Assembly (NCBI RefSeq): GCF_001509475.1 | Contig: NZ_LLZG01000209.1 | Coordinates: 17,255-81,254 of the forward strand | Source of the DNA: Streptomyces regalis | Lineage (GTDB): Bacteria > Actinomycetota > Actinomycetes > Streptomycetales > Streptomycetaceae | Reading direction: 5' to 3' | DNA: 64,000 bases | Shown here: positions 55,340 to 63,993 of the stretch, one piece after another | Numbering within the stretch: position 1 is the first letter of the stretch | Layout of the letters: each line of letters starts with the position of its first letter | Notes under the pieces: generated by a model | Seen by the model: the letters and a program-made list of their open reading frames with translations, nothing else | Told to the model about the DNA's origin: nothing | Database searches by the model: none | Translations under genes and position numbers: made by a program

Positions 55340-56667
55340 CGGGCGACCTCCACCACGGCCCCGGTCCTGACCAGCCGGACCCGTTCGGCCCGGTAGTGGC
55401 CGACCCGGCGCACCGACAGCCGCCAGCCCGGCAGTTCCGCCTTGTCGCCGACGGCCGGGATACGCCCGAGCAGGTCGGCGACCAGGCCGGCGACGGTCTC
55501 GTACGGCCCCTCGGGCACGTCGAGTCCTATGCGCTGCAGGATGTCGACGCGGCAGCTGCCGTCGGCGTCCCAGGCGGGGCGGCCGTCCTCCGGCGGTGCG
55601 GCGGCGAGTTCGGGCGGTTCGTTGAGCACGTCGTCGTGCTCGTCGCGGACCTCGCCCACGATCTCCTCGACGATGTCCTCCAGTGTGACGACCCCGGCCG
55701 TGCCGCCGTACTCGTCGACGACGACGGCGATGGGCTGCTCGCTGCGCAGCTGGGCGAGGAGGGGCTGGACCGGCAGGGTCTCGGGGACGAGCAGCGCCGG
55801 GCGGGCGATGCGGCCGACCGGGGTGCGCAGACGATCACTCGAACGGATCGCCAGCGCGTCCTTCAGATGGACCATGCCGACGATCTCGTCGATCCTCTCC
55901 CGGTAGACCGGGAAGCGGGACAGGCCCGTGGCGCGGGTCAGGTTCACCACGTCCTCGGCGGTCGCCGACGACTGCAGCGCGCTGACCTTCACGCGCGGGG
56001 TCATCACGTGCTGCGCGGTCAGTTCGGCGAGCGAAAGGGTCCGTACGAACAGGTCCGCGGTGTCCTGCTCCAGGGCACCTGCCTGCGCGGAGTGCCGGGC
56101 CAGGGAGACGAGTTCGCCGGGGGTTCGGGCGGAGGCCAGCTCCTCGGCGGGCTCGATGCCCATGGCGCGGACGAGGCGGTTGGCGACGGAGTTCAGTGCG
56201 GCGATCACCGGCCGGAACAGGCGCGCGAAGACGTGCTGCGGGCCGGCGACGAAGCGCGCGACCTGCATCGGCCGGGACACCGCCCAGTTCTTGGGCACGA
56301 GCTCACCGATCACCATCTGCACGGCCGAGGCCAGCAGCATGCCGACGACCACGGCGACCCCGGACCCAGCGCCCTCGGGAATGCCGATCGCGGTGAAGGG
56401 GCCGCCCAGCAGCTCCGCGAGCGCCGGTTCGGCGAGCATGCCGACGACGAGGGAGGTGATGGTGATGCCGAGCTGGGTGCCGGAGAGCTGGAAGGACAGT
56501 TCCCTGAGTGACTCGACGACCCGGCGGGCCCGTCGGTCGCCGTCGGCCGCGGCCTTTTCGGCGTCCGTGGCCTCGACCGTGACCAGGCCGAACTCGGCGG
56601 CCACGAAGAAGCCGTTGGCGAGGATCAGGAGGAACGCGGCTGCCAGAAGCAGCAAGGGGGTGCTCAT
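55336..56667 (-). CDS. CNNM/CorC-type membrane protein (DUF21 + CBS + CorC_HlyC), longer copy
   Basis: 443 residues. DUF21 domain (LLLAAAFLLILANGFFVAAE, FQLSGTQLGITITSLVVGML, VQMVIGELVPKNWAVSRPM), CBS pair (HVMTPRVKVSALQSSATAED, GLSRFPVYRERIDEIVGMVH, EQPIAVVVDEYGGTAGVVTL with EDIVEEIVGEV), and a C-terminal CorC_HlyC domain (RVDILQRIGLDVPEGPYETV, ELPGWRLSVRRVGHYRAERV). Predicted Mg2+/Co2+ transport or homeostasis at the membrane. First gene of a two-gene operon with its shorter paralogue. Confidence 0.93.
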   Translation of the reverse strand: MSTPLLLLAAAFLLILANGFFVAAEFGLVTVEATDAEKAAADGDRRARRVVESLRELSFQLSGTQLGITITSLVVGMLAEPALAELLGGPFTAIGIPEGAGSGVAVVVGMLLASAVQMVIGELVPKNWAVSRPMQVARFVAGPQHVFARLFRPVIAALNSVANRLVRAMGIEPAEELASARTPGELVSLARHSAQAGALEQDTADLFVRTLSLAELTAQHVMTPRVKVSALQSSATAEDVVNLTRATGLSRFPVYRERIDEIVGMVHLKDALAIRSSDRLRTPVGRIARPALLVPETLPVQPLLAQLRSEQPIAVVVDEYGGTAGVVTLEDIVEEIVGEVRDEHDDVLNEPPELAAAPPEDGRPAWDADGSCRVDILQRIGLDVPEGPYETVAGLVADLLGRIPAVGDKAELPGWRLSVRRVGHYRAERVRLVRTGAVVEVAR

Positions 56668-56791
56668 GATGCCGCCGCCCCGGTATGTCGGGAGGGGGCG
56701 GCGCAGGTACTACAGGACGATCCGTCCATCGCTGGAGGGAATCACTCCTCGGGTAGCAGGGGGGCCTCTGAAGACCGGTGGGAACATCAGC

Positions 56792-56820
56792 GGCGGAGGC
56801 GCCACGAAAACGCCTCCGCC
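56792..56820 (-). terminator. Terminator after the PH-domain/his genes
   Basis: GGCGGAGGCG (56792-56801), 9-nt loop containing AAAA, CGCCTCCGCC (56811-56820). It lies about 50 bp past the leftward stop at 56871 and ahead of the CNNM pair, so it would separate the two transcription units. Confidence 0.75.
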
Positions 56821-56870
56821 AACAGATTAATCAAGACATGGGGATTTACGGCAGGGTGAACGCCCCCGAG

Positions 56871-57329
56871 TCAGCCCTGACGGCCCTCGGGGTCGTTGAT
56901 GGCGCGGGCCTCGGCGAGAGCCCGCAGTGCGCGCGCGTCGGCGATGGCCCGCTGCTTGGCGATGCCCGGCTGGATGCCGAGCGCGGGCAGGCTGGTGCCG
57001 TCGCTGAGGTTGAGGAACACCCAGGGATCACCCGGGCGGAGGTTCACCTGGACGATCTCGGCCCACTCCAGACGGCGCTTGCCGGCGATGTTGACCACGG
57101 TGACGCCGGACTCGTCGGCGACGACCTTGACGCGCGCCAGCATGGCCAGCACGCCGAACATGAGCGCGCCGGTGAGGATGAAGCTGAGACGCTCGCCCGG
57201 GCCGAGCTTCTCCAGCAGGAGTGCGACCGCCGTGATGACGACGAAGATCGCGATCCCGGCCGTGAGCAGGACGGCCCGGGTGCGGCCCGGCCGGAACGTG
57301 ACGGGCAGGTTGGGCAGTTCGGAGGACAT
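56871..57329 (-). CDS. PH-domain membrane protein
   Basis: 152 residues. Two membrane helices (VLLTAGIAIFVVITAVALLL and LSFILTGALMFGVLAMLARV) precede a small bacterial PH domain (VVADESGVTVVNIAGKRRLE, WAEIVQVNLRPGDPWVFLNL). Common in actinobacteria directly downstream of hisG; function unknown. Starts 19 bp after the hisG stop, so likely in the his/rib transcript. Confidence 0.9.
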   Translation of the reverse strand: MSSELPNLPVTFRPGRTRAVLLTAGIAIFVVITAVALLLEKLGPGERLSFILTGALMFGVLAMLARVKVVADESGVTVVNIAGKRRLEWAEIVQVNLRPGDPWVFLNLSDGTSLPALGIQPGIAKQRAIADARALRALAEARAINDPEGRQG

Positions 57330-57348
57330 CGGTGTACGGCCCCTCGGG

Positions 57349-58200
57349 TCAGAGGCGGCAGGCGTGGATGGCCGTCGTCAGGATGGCCCGCGCGCCGATG
57401 TCGTACAGGTCGTCCATGATCCGCTGGGCCTCCTTGGCCGGAACCATGGCCCGGACGGCGACCCAGCCCTCGTTGTGCAGCGGGGAGACGGTCGGGGACT
57501 CCAGCCCCGGGGTGAGGGCGACGGCCTTCTCGAGCTGCTCGACGCGGCAGTCGTAGTCCATCATCACGTACGTCCGGGCGACCAGGACACCCTGGAGGCG
57601 GCGCAGGAACTGCTGCACCTTGGGCTCCTCGCCGTCCGCACCGGTGCGGCGGATCACGACGGCCTCGGACTTCATGATCGGCGTGCCGACGACCTCCAGG
57701 CCGGCGTTGCGCAGCGAGGTGCCCGTCTCGACGACGTCCGCGATCACCTGGGCGACGCCGAGTTCGATGGCGGTCTCGACGGCGCCGTCGAGGTGGACGA
57801 CGGAGGCGTCGATGCCGTTGTCGGCGAGGTGCTTGGCGACGATGCCCTCGTAGGAGGTGGCGACCGTCTTGCCGTTCAGGTCCGTCAGGTCGTCGCCGAC
57901 GGTGCCCGGCTTGGTGGCGAAGCGGAAGGTGGAGCGGGCGAAGCCCAGCGGCAGGATCTCCTCGGCGTTGGCGCCGGAGTCGATCAGCAGGTCACGGCCG
58001 GTGATGCCGATGTCGAGCTGCCCGGAGGAGACGTAGATCGCGATGTCGCGGGGGCGGAGGTAGAAGAACTCGACCTCGTTCTCCGGGTCGACGATCCGCA
58101 GTTCCTTGGACTCGCGGCGTTGCTGGTAGCCGGCCTCATGCAGCATCTCCGCCGCAGGGCCGGACAGTGAACCCTTGTTGGGGACGGCGATGCGCAGCAT
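57349..58200 (-). CDS. hisG: ATP phosphoribosyltransferase (long form)
   Basis: 283 residues, long HisG form with a C-terminal regulatory (histidine-binding, ACT-like) domain. First step of histidine synthesis: ATP + PRPP to phosphoribosyl-ATP. Seen: RIAVPNKGSLSGPAAEML, YVSSGQLDIGITGRDLLIDS, the PRPP loop region GVAQVIADVVETGTSLRNAG, and the regulatory C-terminus (GLESPTVSPLHNEGWVAVRA). It is 48 bp after hisE. Ribosome site GAAGGA. Confidence 0.97.
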   Translation of the reverse strand: MLRIAVPNKGSLSGPAAEMLHEAGYQQRRESKELRIVDPENEVEFFYLRPRDIAIYVSSGQLDIGITGRDLLIDSGANAEEILPLGFARSTFRFATKPGTVGDDLTDLNGKTVATSYEGIVAKHLADNGIDASVVHLDGAVETAIELGVAQVIADVVETGTSLRNAGLEVVGTPIMKSEAVVIRRTGADGEEPKVQQFLRRLQGVLVARTYVMMDYDCRVEQLEKAVALTPGLESPTVSPLHNEGWVAVRAMVPAKEAQRIMDDLYDIGARAILTTAIHACRL

Positions 58201-58248
58201 GAGGTCGGCTTCCTTCGTTCGCTCTTACGGTGTGCGGGTTGTCGGTGC

Positions 58249-58521
58249 TCAGAGGTGGGCGTACACGTCGTCCAGGGAGATCCCGCGGGCGACCATCATC
58301 ACCTGGACGTGGTACAGCAGCTGCGAGATCTCCTCGGCGGCCGCTTCCTTGCCCTCGTACTCGGCGGCCATCCAGACCTCGGCGGCCTCCTCGACGACCT
58401 TCTTGCCGATGGCATGGACGCCCTTGCCGACCAGTTCGGCGGTGCGGGAAGTGGCTGGGTCGCCGTCGGCGGCCTTCTGCTGGAGCTCGGTGAAGAGCTC
58501 CTCGAACGTCTTCTTGGACAT
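58249..58521 (-). CDS. hisE: Phosphoribosyl-ATP pyrophosphatase
   Basis: 90 residues, MazG-like helical fold. Removes pyrophosphate from phosphoribosyl-ATP, second step of histidine synthesis. Motifs: [17 protein letters not shown] at the start and the Mg2+-binding [20 protein letters not shown] with [13 protein letters not shown]. It lies 34 bp after ribH and 48 bp before hisG on the same strand, in a continuous rib-his run. Confidence 0.97.
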   Translation of the reverse strand: MSKKTFEELFTELQQKAADGDPATSRTAELVGKGVHAIGKKVVEEAAEVWMAAEYEGKEAAAEEISQLLYHVQVMMVARGISLDDVYAHL

Positions 58522-58555
58522 GGTGACGCTCAGCCTATGCCAAGTACCGGTTTCG

Positions 58556-59041
58556 TCAGCGCCAGGGTTCAGATACTGAGCGGAGGGTGGCCGCCGTCGC
58601 CACCGCCGCGGTCACCGCCTCGTGCCCCTTGTCCTCGCTGGAGCCCTCGATGCCCGCCCGGTCCAGGGCCTGTTCCTCGGTGTCGCAGGTCAGCACGCCG
58701 AAGCCGACGGGGACGCCGGTCTCGACCGAGACCTGGGTCAGGCCCTGGGTCACGCCCTGGCAGACGTACTCGAAGTGGGGGGTGCCGCCGCGGATGACGA
58801 CGCCGAGGGCCACGATCGCGTCGTAGCCGCGGCCCGCGAGGACCTTGGCGACGACCGGGAGTTCCCAGCTGCCGGGGACCCGCAGGAGGGTCGGCTCGTC
58901 GATCCCCAGGTCGTGCAGGGCGCGCAGCGCGCCGTCGACCAGACCGTCCATCACCTTTTCGTGCCACTGCGCCGCGATGACCGCGACCCGAAGGTCGCCC
59001 ACATTGCGTACGGACAGCTCCGGTGCGCCCTTGCCGCTCAC
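58556..59041 (-). CDS. ribH: 6,7-dimethyl-8-ribityllumazine synthase
   Basis: 161 residues. Condenses ribitylaminouracil with dihydroxybutanone phosphate. Typical motifs: [58 protein letters not shown] (active-site region with catalytic His) and [16 protein letters not shown]. Forms icosahedral or pentameric assemblies in relatives. Starts 22 bp after ribBA. Confidence 0.97.
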   Translation of the reverse strand: MSGKGAPELSVRNVGDLRVAVIAAQWHEKVMDGLVDGALRALHDLGIDEPTLLRVPGSWELPVVAKVLAGRGYDAIVALGVVIRGGTPHFEYVCQGVTQGLTQVSVETGVPVGFGVLTCDTEEQALDRAGIEGSSEDKGHEAVTAAVATAATLRSVSEPWR

Positions 59042-59063
59042 GTTCTTGTGTCTCCTCGTAGTG

Positions 59064-60353
59064 CTACTGGTTGCTGCAGGTGGACACGGGGGCCGTGTCC
59101 AGCCAGGGCAGGTCGTGTCCCATCCGGTCCCGCTTGGTGCGCAGGTAGTGGAGGTTGTGCTCGCCCGCCTGTATGGGCATCGGCTCGCGGTCGGTGACCT
59201 TGATGCCGTGCCGCACGAGGGCGTCGCTCTTGTCGGGGTTGTTGGTCATCAGGCGGACGCTGGTGATGCCCAGGTCCGTCAGGATCTGCGCGCCGGCGCC
59301 GTAGTCGCGGGCGTCGGCGGGCAGGCCGAGTTCGAGGTTGGCGTCGAGGGTGTCGCGGCCGCGCTCCTGGAGTTCGTACGCGCGCAGCTTGGACAGCAGG
59401 CCGATGCCGCGTCCCTCGTGGCCGCGCAGGTAGACCACCACTCCCCTGCCCTCGGCCTGGATGCGCTGCAGGGAGGTGTCCAGCTGGGGGCCGCAGTCGC
59501 AGCGCAGGGAGCCGAACACATCGCCGGTGAGGCACTCGGAGTGGACGCGGACCAGGACGTCCTCGCCGTCGCCGATCTCGCCGTGCACGAGGGCGACGTG
59601 CTCGACGCCGTCGACGGTGGAGCGGTAGCCGTACGCCCTGAAGGTGCCGTGGGCCGTGGGGAGCCGGGTCTCGGCCTCGCGGCGGACGGTGGGCTCGGCG
59701 GAACGGCGGTAGGCGATCAGGTCCTCGATGGAGATGATCGTCAGGCCGTGCTTGCGGGCGAACGGGATCAGCTCGGGCAGCCGCAGCATCTCGCCGTCCT
59801 CGCCGGCGATCTCGACGATGGCGCCGGCCGGGCGCAGCCCCGCGAGGCGGGCGAGGTCGACGGCGGCCTCGGTGTGGCCGTTGCGCGCGAGGACGCCGCC
59901 GGGCTTGGCGCGCAGCGGGAAGATGTGGCCGGGGCGGACGAAGTCCGAGGCCTGCGCCGTGCCGCTCGCGAGGAGTTGGAGCGTGGTCGACCGGTCGGAG
60001 GCCGAGATGCCCGTGGTCACACCGTGCGCCCCCGAGGCGTCCACGGACACCGTGAACGCGGTCTTCATCGACTCGGTGTTGTCGTCGACCATCTGCGGGA
60101 GGCCCAGCCGGTCGAGTTCCTCGGGCTCCATGGGGGCGCAGATCAGGCCGCGGCACTCGCTCATCATGAAGGCGACGATCTCGGGGGTCGCGTGCTCGGC
60201 GGCCACGACGAGGTCGCCCTCGTTCTCCCGGTCCTCGTCGTCGACGACCACGACGGGGCGGCCCGCCGCGATGTCGGCGATGGCCCGCTCGATCGGGTCG
60301 AGCGTGAGGTCCTCGAAGCCGTCGGTGCTGTACAGAATCGGTGCCGTGGTCAT
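59064..60353 (-). CDS. ribBA: Bifunctional DHBP synthase / GTP cyclohydrolase II
   Basis: 429 residues, ATG 60353. N-terminal RibB domain (residues ~10-210): [20 protein letters not shown] (acidic metal loop) and [20 protein letters not shown]-terminal RibA domain (~215-420): [20 protein letters not shown] with the zinc cysteines and [25 protein letters not shown], and [14 protein letters not shown]. It makes both early precursors of riboflavin. ATG overlaps the ribM stop (ATGA), so the operon is tightly coupled. Confidence 0.97.
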   Translation of the reverse strand: MTTAPILYSTDGFEDLTLDPIERAIADIAAGRPVVVVDDEDRENEGDLVVAAEHATPEIVAFMMSECRGLICAPMEPEELDRLGLPQMVDDNTESMKTAFTVSVDASGAHGVTTGISASDRSTTLQLLASGTAQASDFVRPGHIFPLRAKPGGVLARNGHTEAAVDLARLAGLRPAGAIVEIAGEDGEMLRLPELIPFARKHGLTIISIEDLIAYRRSAEPTVRREAETRLPTAHGTFRAYGYRSTVDGVEHVALVHGEIGDGEDVLVRVHSECLTGDVFGSLRCDCGPQLDTSLQRIQAEGRGVVVYLRGHEGRGIGLLSKLRAYELQERGRDTLDANLELGLPADARDYGAGAQILTDLGITSVRLMTNNPDKSDALVRHGIKVTDREPMPIQAGEHNLHYLRTKRDRMGHDLPWLDTAPVSTCSNQ

Positions 60354-60991
60354 GCCGGCGCTCCTTCCAGGACGGGCCGCGCGTCCTCGCGGGAGCGCAG
60401 CCACCAGTCGCGCATGCCCCACAGGACGAGTGCGCCGTAGATGACGTAGACGAAGCCGGAAAAGGCGTAGCCGTTGGCGAAGTTCAGGGGCACGCCGACC
60501 AGGTCGACGAGCAGCCAGGCGAACCAGAACTCGACCATGCCGCGTGCCTGTGCGTACATGGCGACGACGGTGCCGACGAAGATGTAGGCGTCGGGCCAGG
60601 GGTCCCAGGACAGGGTCGGGTACGCCTTGAAGAGCAGCGCCACCGCGACGGTGCCGGCGGTGGCCGCCGCGACCATCGCGCCGCGCTCGCGCCAGGTCGC
60701 GAACCGTACGGCTATGTGGCCGTCCGCCGTCCGGCCCTTGCCGCGCTGCCACTGCCACCAGCCGTACAGGGCGACGAGCATGACGACCGCCTGCTTGCCC
60801 GCGCTGCCGGTGAGGTGGCCGAAGAAGGCGCCGAAGAGGATCAGGCCGGCCAGGAACTGCACGGGCCAGGTCCATATGGACCGCCGCCAGCCGAGGGCGA
60901 GGGCGGCCAGGCCGAAGAGGTTGCCGATCATGTCCGACCAGAGGATGTGCTGGCCGAACAGGGCGAAGGCCTCGGAGTTCAGCGAGTTCAC
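60350..60991 (-). CDS. ribM: RibM/PnuC-type riboflavin transporter
   Basis: 213 residues, GTG 60991, six to seven helices ([100 protein letters not shown]). PnuC-like fold; within rib operons of actinobacteria this protein (RibM/PnuX) imports riboflavin rather than nicotinamide riboside, and the cluster order ribE-ribM-ribBA-ribH is the same. Overlaps ribE upstream (GTGA) and ribBA downstream (ATGA). Located behind the FMN riboswitch. Confidence 0.9.
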   Translation of the reverse strand: MNSLNSEAFALFGQHILWSDMIGNLFGLAALALGWRRSIWTWPVQFLAGLILFGAFFGHLTGSAGKQAVVMLVALYGWWQWQRGKGRTADGHIAVRFATWRERGAMVAAATAGTVAVALLFKAYPTLSWDPWPDAYIFVGTVVAMYAQARGMVEFWFAWLLVDLVGVPLNFANGYAFSGFVYVIYGALVLWGMRDWWLRSREDARPVLEGAPA

Positions 60992-61605
60992 TTGGCCGTC
61001 GCCCCTTCGGAGGAGAGCCGGTCGCCCAGCATCCGCTCGACGTACTTGGCGATGACGTCGACCTCGAGGTTGACCGGGTCGCCGGGCTGCTTCAGGCCGA
61101 GCGTGGTCAGGTCGAGGGTGGTCGGGATGAGGCTGACGGTGAAGTAGTCGGGCCCGGCGTCGACGACGGTGAGGCTGATGCCGTCGACGGTGATGGAGCC
61201 CTTCTCGACGACGTACCGGGAGAGGTCCGCGGGGAGTGAGATCTTGACGATCTCCCAGTTCTCGGAGGGCTTGCGCTCCAGTACCTCGCCGGTGCCGTCG
61301 ACGTGGCCCTGCACGATGTGGCCGCCGAGGCGCTCGCCCACGGCCATGGGGCGTTCGAGGTTGACGCGGGAGCCGACGGTGAGGACGCCCAGGCTGGAGC
61401 GGTTGAGGGTCTCGGCCATGACGTCGGCGGTGAACTCGTCGCCCTCGTGGTCGACGACCGTGAGGCAGACGCCGTTGACCGCGATGGAGTCGCCGTGCTT
61501 CGCGCCCTCGGTGACGACGGGACCGCGCAGTCGGAAGCGACAGGCGTCGTCGAGGGTCTCGACGGCCGTGACGTGGCCCAGCTCTTCGACGATTCCGGTG
61601 AACAC
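60988..61605 (-). CDS. ribE: Riboflavin synthase alpha chain
   Basis: 205 residues from GTG 61605 ([10 protein letters not shown]) with AGGAGG 9 bp upstream. The protein has the characteristic two tandem barrels: [12 protein letters not shown] start, [20 protein letters not shown] in the first half, and [20 protein letters not shown] in the second, with [14 protein letters not shown] between. Dismutates two lumazine molecules to riboflavin. First gene after the FMN riboswitch; the 150-nt leader lies between riboswitch and start. Confidence 0.97.
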   Translation of the reverse strand: MFTGIVEELGHVTAVETLDDACRFRLRGPVVTEGAKHGDSIAVNGVCLTVVDHEGDEFTADVMAETLNRSSLGVLTVGSRVNLERPMAVGERLGGHIVQGHVDGTGEVLERKPSENWEIVKISLPADLSRYVVEKGSITVDGISLTVVDAGPDYFTVSLIPTTLDLTTLGLKQPGDPVNLEVDVIAKYVERMLGDRLSSEGATAK

Positions 61606-61754
61606 TTCCCGGGTCCTCCTGCCGCATAGGGGCACGGACTCCGGGGCTGTCGATGACGACAGAATGTACGAGCAGAGACACCGGGGCGACGCCGGACAGG
61701 GCTCGCCTCAAGGACGAACCGGTACGGCGGCGCGCACGAATGCCCGCCCGCCGC

Positions 61755-61881
61755 GCACTGCCTCCCATCCGGACTTTAACCGTCGGTCCAGGAATTTCAC
61801 CTGGTCAACCGGCCGCTGGAGGCGACCGGGTCGCGGACTGTAACCGCCGGTTCGGACTTTCACCGACCCCGGAGTGCGCTG
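61755..61881 (-). promoter_or_regulatory. FMN riboswitch (RFN element)
   Basis: On the minus strand the conserved RFN sequence is present: GGGGTCGGTGAAAGTCCGAA, ACCGGCGGTTACAGTCCGCG, GACCAGGTGAAATTCCTGGA and CCGACGGTTAAAGTCCGGAT ending GGGAGGCAGT. All hallmark blocks of the aptamer are in order. It controls ribE-ribM-ribBA-ribH; FMN binding should switch the operon off through the ~150-nt expression region ahead of ribE, probably by hiding the ribosome site or ending transcription. Confidence 0.96.
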
Positions 61882-61983
61882 CTTCTGGTACACGGCCAGT
61901 CTGCCACGCCTGATCCGCGTCCATGCGGGCGAATGCTGTGGGGTGCCTCACAGGGCGGCTGGCTGGATTTCTCCGATTCAGGG

Positions 61984-62027
61984 TTGGTCCATACCTATTG
62001 ACTCACTGGTCTAGTCCTCCCTAGGGT
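61984..62027 (+). promoter_or_regulatory. Orphan chitinase-type promoter
   Basis: TTGGTCCATACC (61984-61995) and CTGGTCTAGTCC (62006-62017) form the same 12-bp repeat pair as upstream of the chitinase at 43899, with -35 TTGACT (61998-62003) in the same relative place and TAGGGT after it. No chitinase follows: the next gene is an ECF sigma factor 226 bp downstream. Probably the relic of a lost chitinase gene or a promoter now serving another gene. Confidence 0.7.
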
Positions 62028-62252
62028 CGGCGCAACTTCCCTGGACAGGAACGACTTTGGAGGTCGGGAACCCCGTCGCCCTTCGCGGCCTCTTCCAGTG
62101 GAGAGCGCACGGACATCGGTGACCGGGGTGGGTGGCAGGGCCTCGGAGCCCGCCGAGCCCCGCGCAGACGGCCCGGCGGCGGTGACGACGGCCCTTGCCC
62201 GCCGCCGGGCCTCCCAGGTGCCGCTTCCCGTGGTTCTGGCAGGGTGAACGGC

Positions 62253-63149
62253 ATGACGACCGCGACCGCCGACGAGTTCGAGACCCACCGGCCCCGGCTG
62301 TTCGGCCTGGCCTATCGGATGCTGGGCTCCGCCGAGGAGGCCGAGGACACCGTCCAGGACGCATACCTGCGGTTCAGTGGCGCCGACCGTGCGCGGATCG
62401 AGCACCCGGCGGCCTGGCTTGCCAAGGTGGTCACCAACCTCTGTCTCACCCGGCTGACTTCGGCCAGGGCCCGGCGCGAGCAGTACATCGGGCCCTGGCT
62501 GCCCGAGCCCGTGGTCACCTCGGACGGCACACTCGGACCGCTGGAGTCCGCCGAGCAGCGCGACGCCGTGTCCATGGCGATGCTGGTGCTGCTGGAGCGG
62601 CTCACGCCGACCGAGCGGGCCGTGTACGTGCTGCGGGAGGCGTTCGCGTACGGGCACCGGGAGATCGCCGAGGTGCTGGATCTGACCGAGGCCAACTGCC
62701 GTCAGCTGTACCGGCGGGCGGTCCAACGGGTGGGTGAGGCGCGGTCGCGGTTCGAGCCGGCTCCCGAGCGGCAGGTAGAACTCGTCGCGTCCTTCGTGGC
62801 AGCGGCCCGGGACGGTGATCTGGCCCGGCTGGAGAAGCTTCTGGCGGCCGACGTGGTCTGGTCGAGTGACGGTGGTGGCAAGGTCTCGGCGGCCCGGCGG
62901 CCGGTCGAGGGCCGGGAGAAGGTGTCCCGTTTCCTGGTGGGCCTGGTCGAGCGGTTCATGCAGGGCGTCCACTTCACGACGGCCGAGCTCAACGGCGAGC
63001 CGGCGGTGGCCGCATGGGCGGGCGACACGCTCCTCGGCGTGGTCGCGCTGGAGCTGAGCGACGGGCTCGTCGTGCACGCCCGAGCCGTGGTGAACCCGGA
63101 CAAGCTGGCTTTCGCGGGCCGTCAGCTGGGCGGGGCGCAGGGCCTTTGA
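62253..63149 (+). CDS. ECF41-family RNA polymerase sigma factor
   Basis: 298 residues from ATG 62253 (a GTG three codons earlier is possible). Sigma-2 (RPRLFGLAYRMLGSAEEAED, VQDAYLRF) and sigma-4 (LTPTERAVYVLREAFAYGHR, EIAEVLDLTEANCRQLYRRA) domains are followed by a SnoaL-like C-terminal extension of ~110 residues. The three ECF41 marks are all present: WLPEP in the linker, DGGGK and NPDKL in the extension. In this family the extension itself controls sigma activity instead of an anti-sigma factor. The next gene is a typical ECF41 partner (oxidoreductase/epimerase type). Confidence 0.95.
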   Translation: MTTATADEFETHRPRLFGLAYRMLGSAEEAEDTVQDAYLRFSGADRARIEHPAAWLAKVVTNLCLTRLTSARARREQYIGPWLPEPVVTSDGTLGPLESAEQRDAVSMAMLVLLERLTPTERAVYVLREAFAYGHREIAEVLDLTEANCRQLYRRAVQRVGEARSRFEPAPERQVELVASFVAAARDGDLARLEKLLAADVVWSSDGGGKVSAARRPVEGREKVSRFLVGLVERFMQGVHFTTAELNGEPAVAAWAGDTLLGVVALELSDGLVVHARAVVNPDKLAFAGRQLGGAQGL

Positions 63150-63169
63150 CGACGGGCTCCACGGCCGTC

Positions 63170-63197
63170 TGTCACATTCCGCACCGGGTACTCGGTC
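63170..63197 (+). promoter_or_regulatory. Putative ECF41 promoter of the epimerase-like gene
   Basis: TGTCACA (63170-63176), a 16-bp spacer and CGGTC (63193-63197). The -35 fits the ECF41 consensus TGTCACA exactly; the -10 is close to CGTC. It lies 59 bp before the target gene start. Confidence 0.65.
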
Positions 63198-63255
63198 AAG
63201 GCTGACGAGGGGCGCTCCATCCGGGAGCGCCCGGCGTCCGAAGGGACTGAACGAC

Positions 63256-63993
63256 ATGACCACGATCCTGGTGACCGGCGGTACCGGAACGCTCGGCCGG
63301 CTCGTCACCGAGCGGCTGCGCGCGGACGGGCACGAGGTGCGGGTGCTCAGCCGGCACGCCCAGCCGTACGCCGTCGATCTGCGCAAGGGCGGCCCCGGCC
63401 TGGACGCGGCGGTGGAGGGCGTGGACACGATCGTGCACTGCGCGACTACGCCGGGCGGGGGTGACCAGGAGGCGGCGGCGCATCTGATCGCGGCGGCACG
63501 CAAGGCGGGCGTACGGCACCTGGTCTACATCTCGATCGTGGGCATCGACCGGGTGCCGTTCGGCTACTACAAGACCAAGCTCGCCGTGGAGACGCTGATC
63601 GAGGAGTCGGGGCTCGGCTGGACCGTGCTGCGGACGACGCAGTTCCACGACCTGCTGCTACGGCTGTTCGGAATCCTGTCCAAGCTGCCCGTGATGCTGC
63701 TCCCGGCCGGCGTGAAGGACCAGCCCGTGGAGGCGGCGGAGGTCGCGGACCGCCTCGCCGAACTGGCCCTGGCAGCCCCCGCCGGGCGGGTGGAGGACAT
63801 GGGCGGCCCTGAAGTGCGGACCTTCGATTCACTGGCCCGCGCGTACCTCAAGGCGACGGGCCGAAAGCGGGCCGTGGTGAGCGTGCCGCTGTGGGGAGAG
63901 GGCTACCGGGGGTTCCGCTCGGGCGGCCATCTGACGCCGGGGCGGGCGGTGGGGAAGGGGACGTTCGAGGAGTACTTGGGGCGGCGGGTCTGA
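63256..63993 (+). CDS. NAD(P)-binding epimerase/NmrA-like protein (likely ECF41 target)
   Basis: 245 residues, atypical SDR fold. Rossmann start TTILVTGGTGTLGRLVTERL, then VHCATTPGG, RHLVYISIVGIDRVPFGYYK (with the Tyr/Lys pair YYKTK) and VLRTTQFHDLLLRLFG. Lacks the longer C-terminal domain of true sugar epimerases. ECF41 sigma genes are typically followed by a carboxymuconolactone decarboxylase, oxidoreductase or epimerase gene; this is the third type. Physiological substrate unknown. Confidence 0.88.
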   Translation: MTTILVTGGTGTLGRLVTERLRADGHEVRVLSRHAQPYAVDLRKGGPGLDAAVEGVDTIVHCATTPGGGDQEAAAHLIAAARKAGVRHLVYISIVGIDRVPFGYYKTKLAVETLIEESGLGWTVLRTTQFHDLLLRLFGILSKLPVMLLPAGVKDQPVEAAEVADRLAELALAAPAGRVEDMGGPEVRTFDSLARAYLKATGRKRAVVSVPLWGEGYRGFRSGGHLTPGRAVGKGTFEEYLGRRV

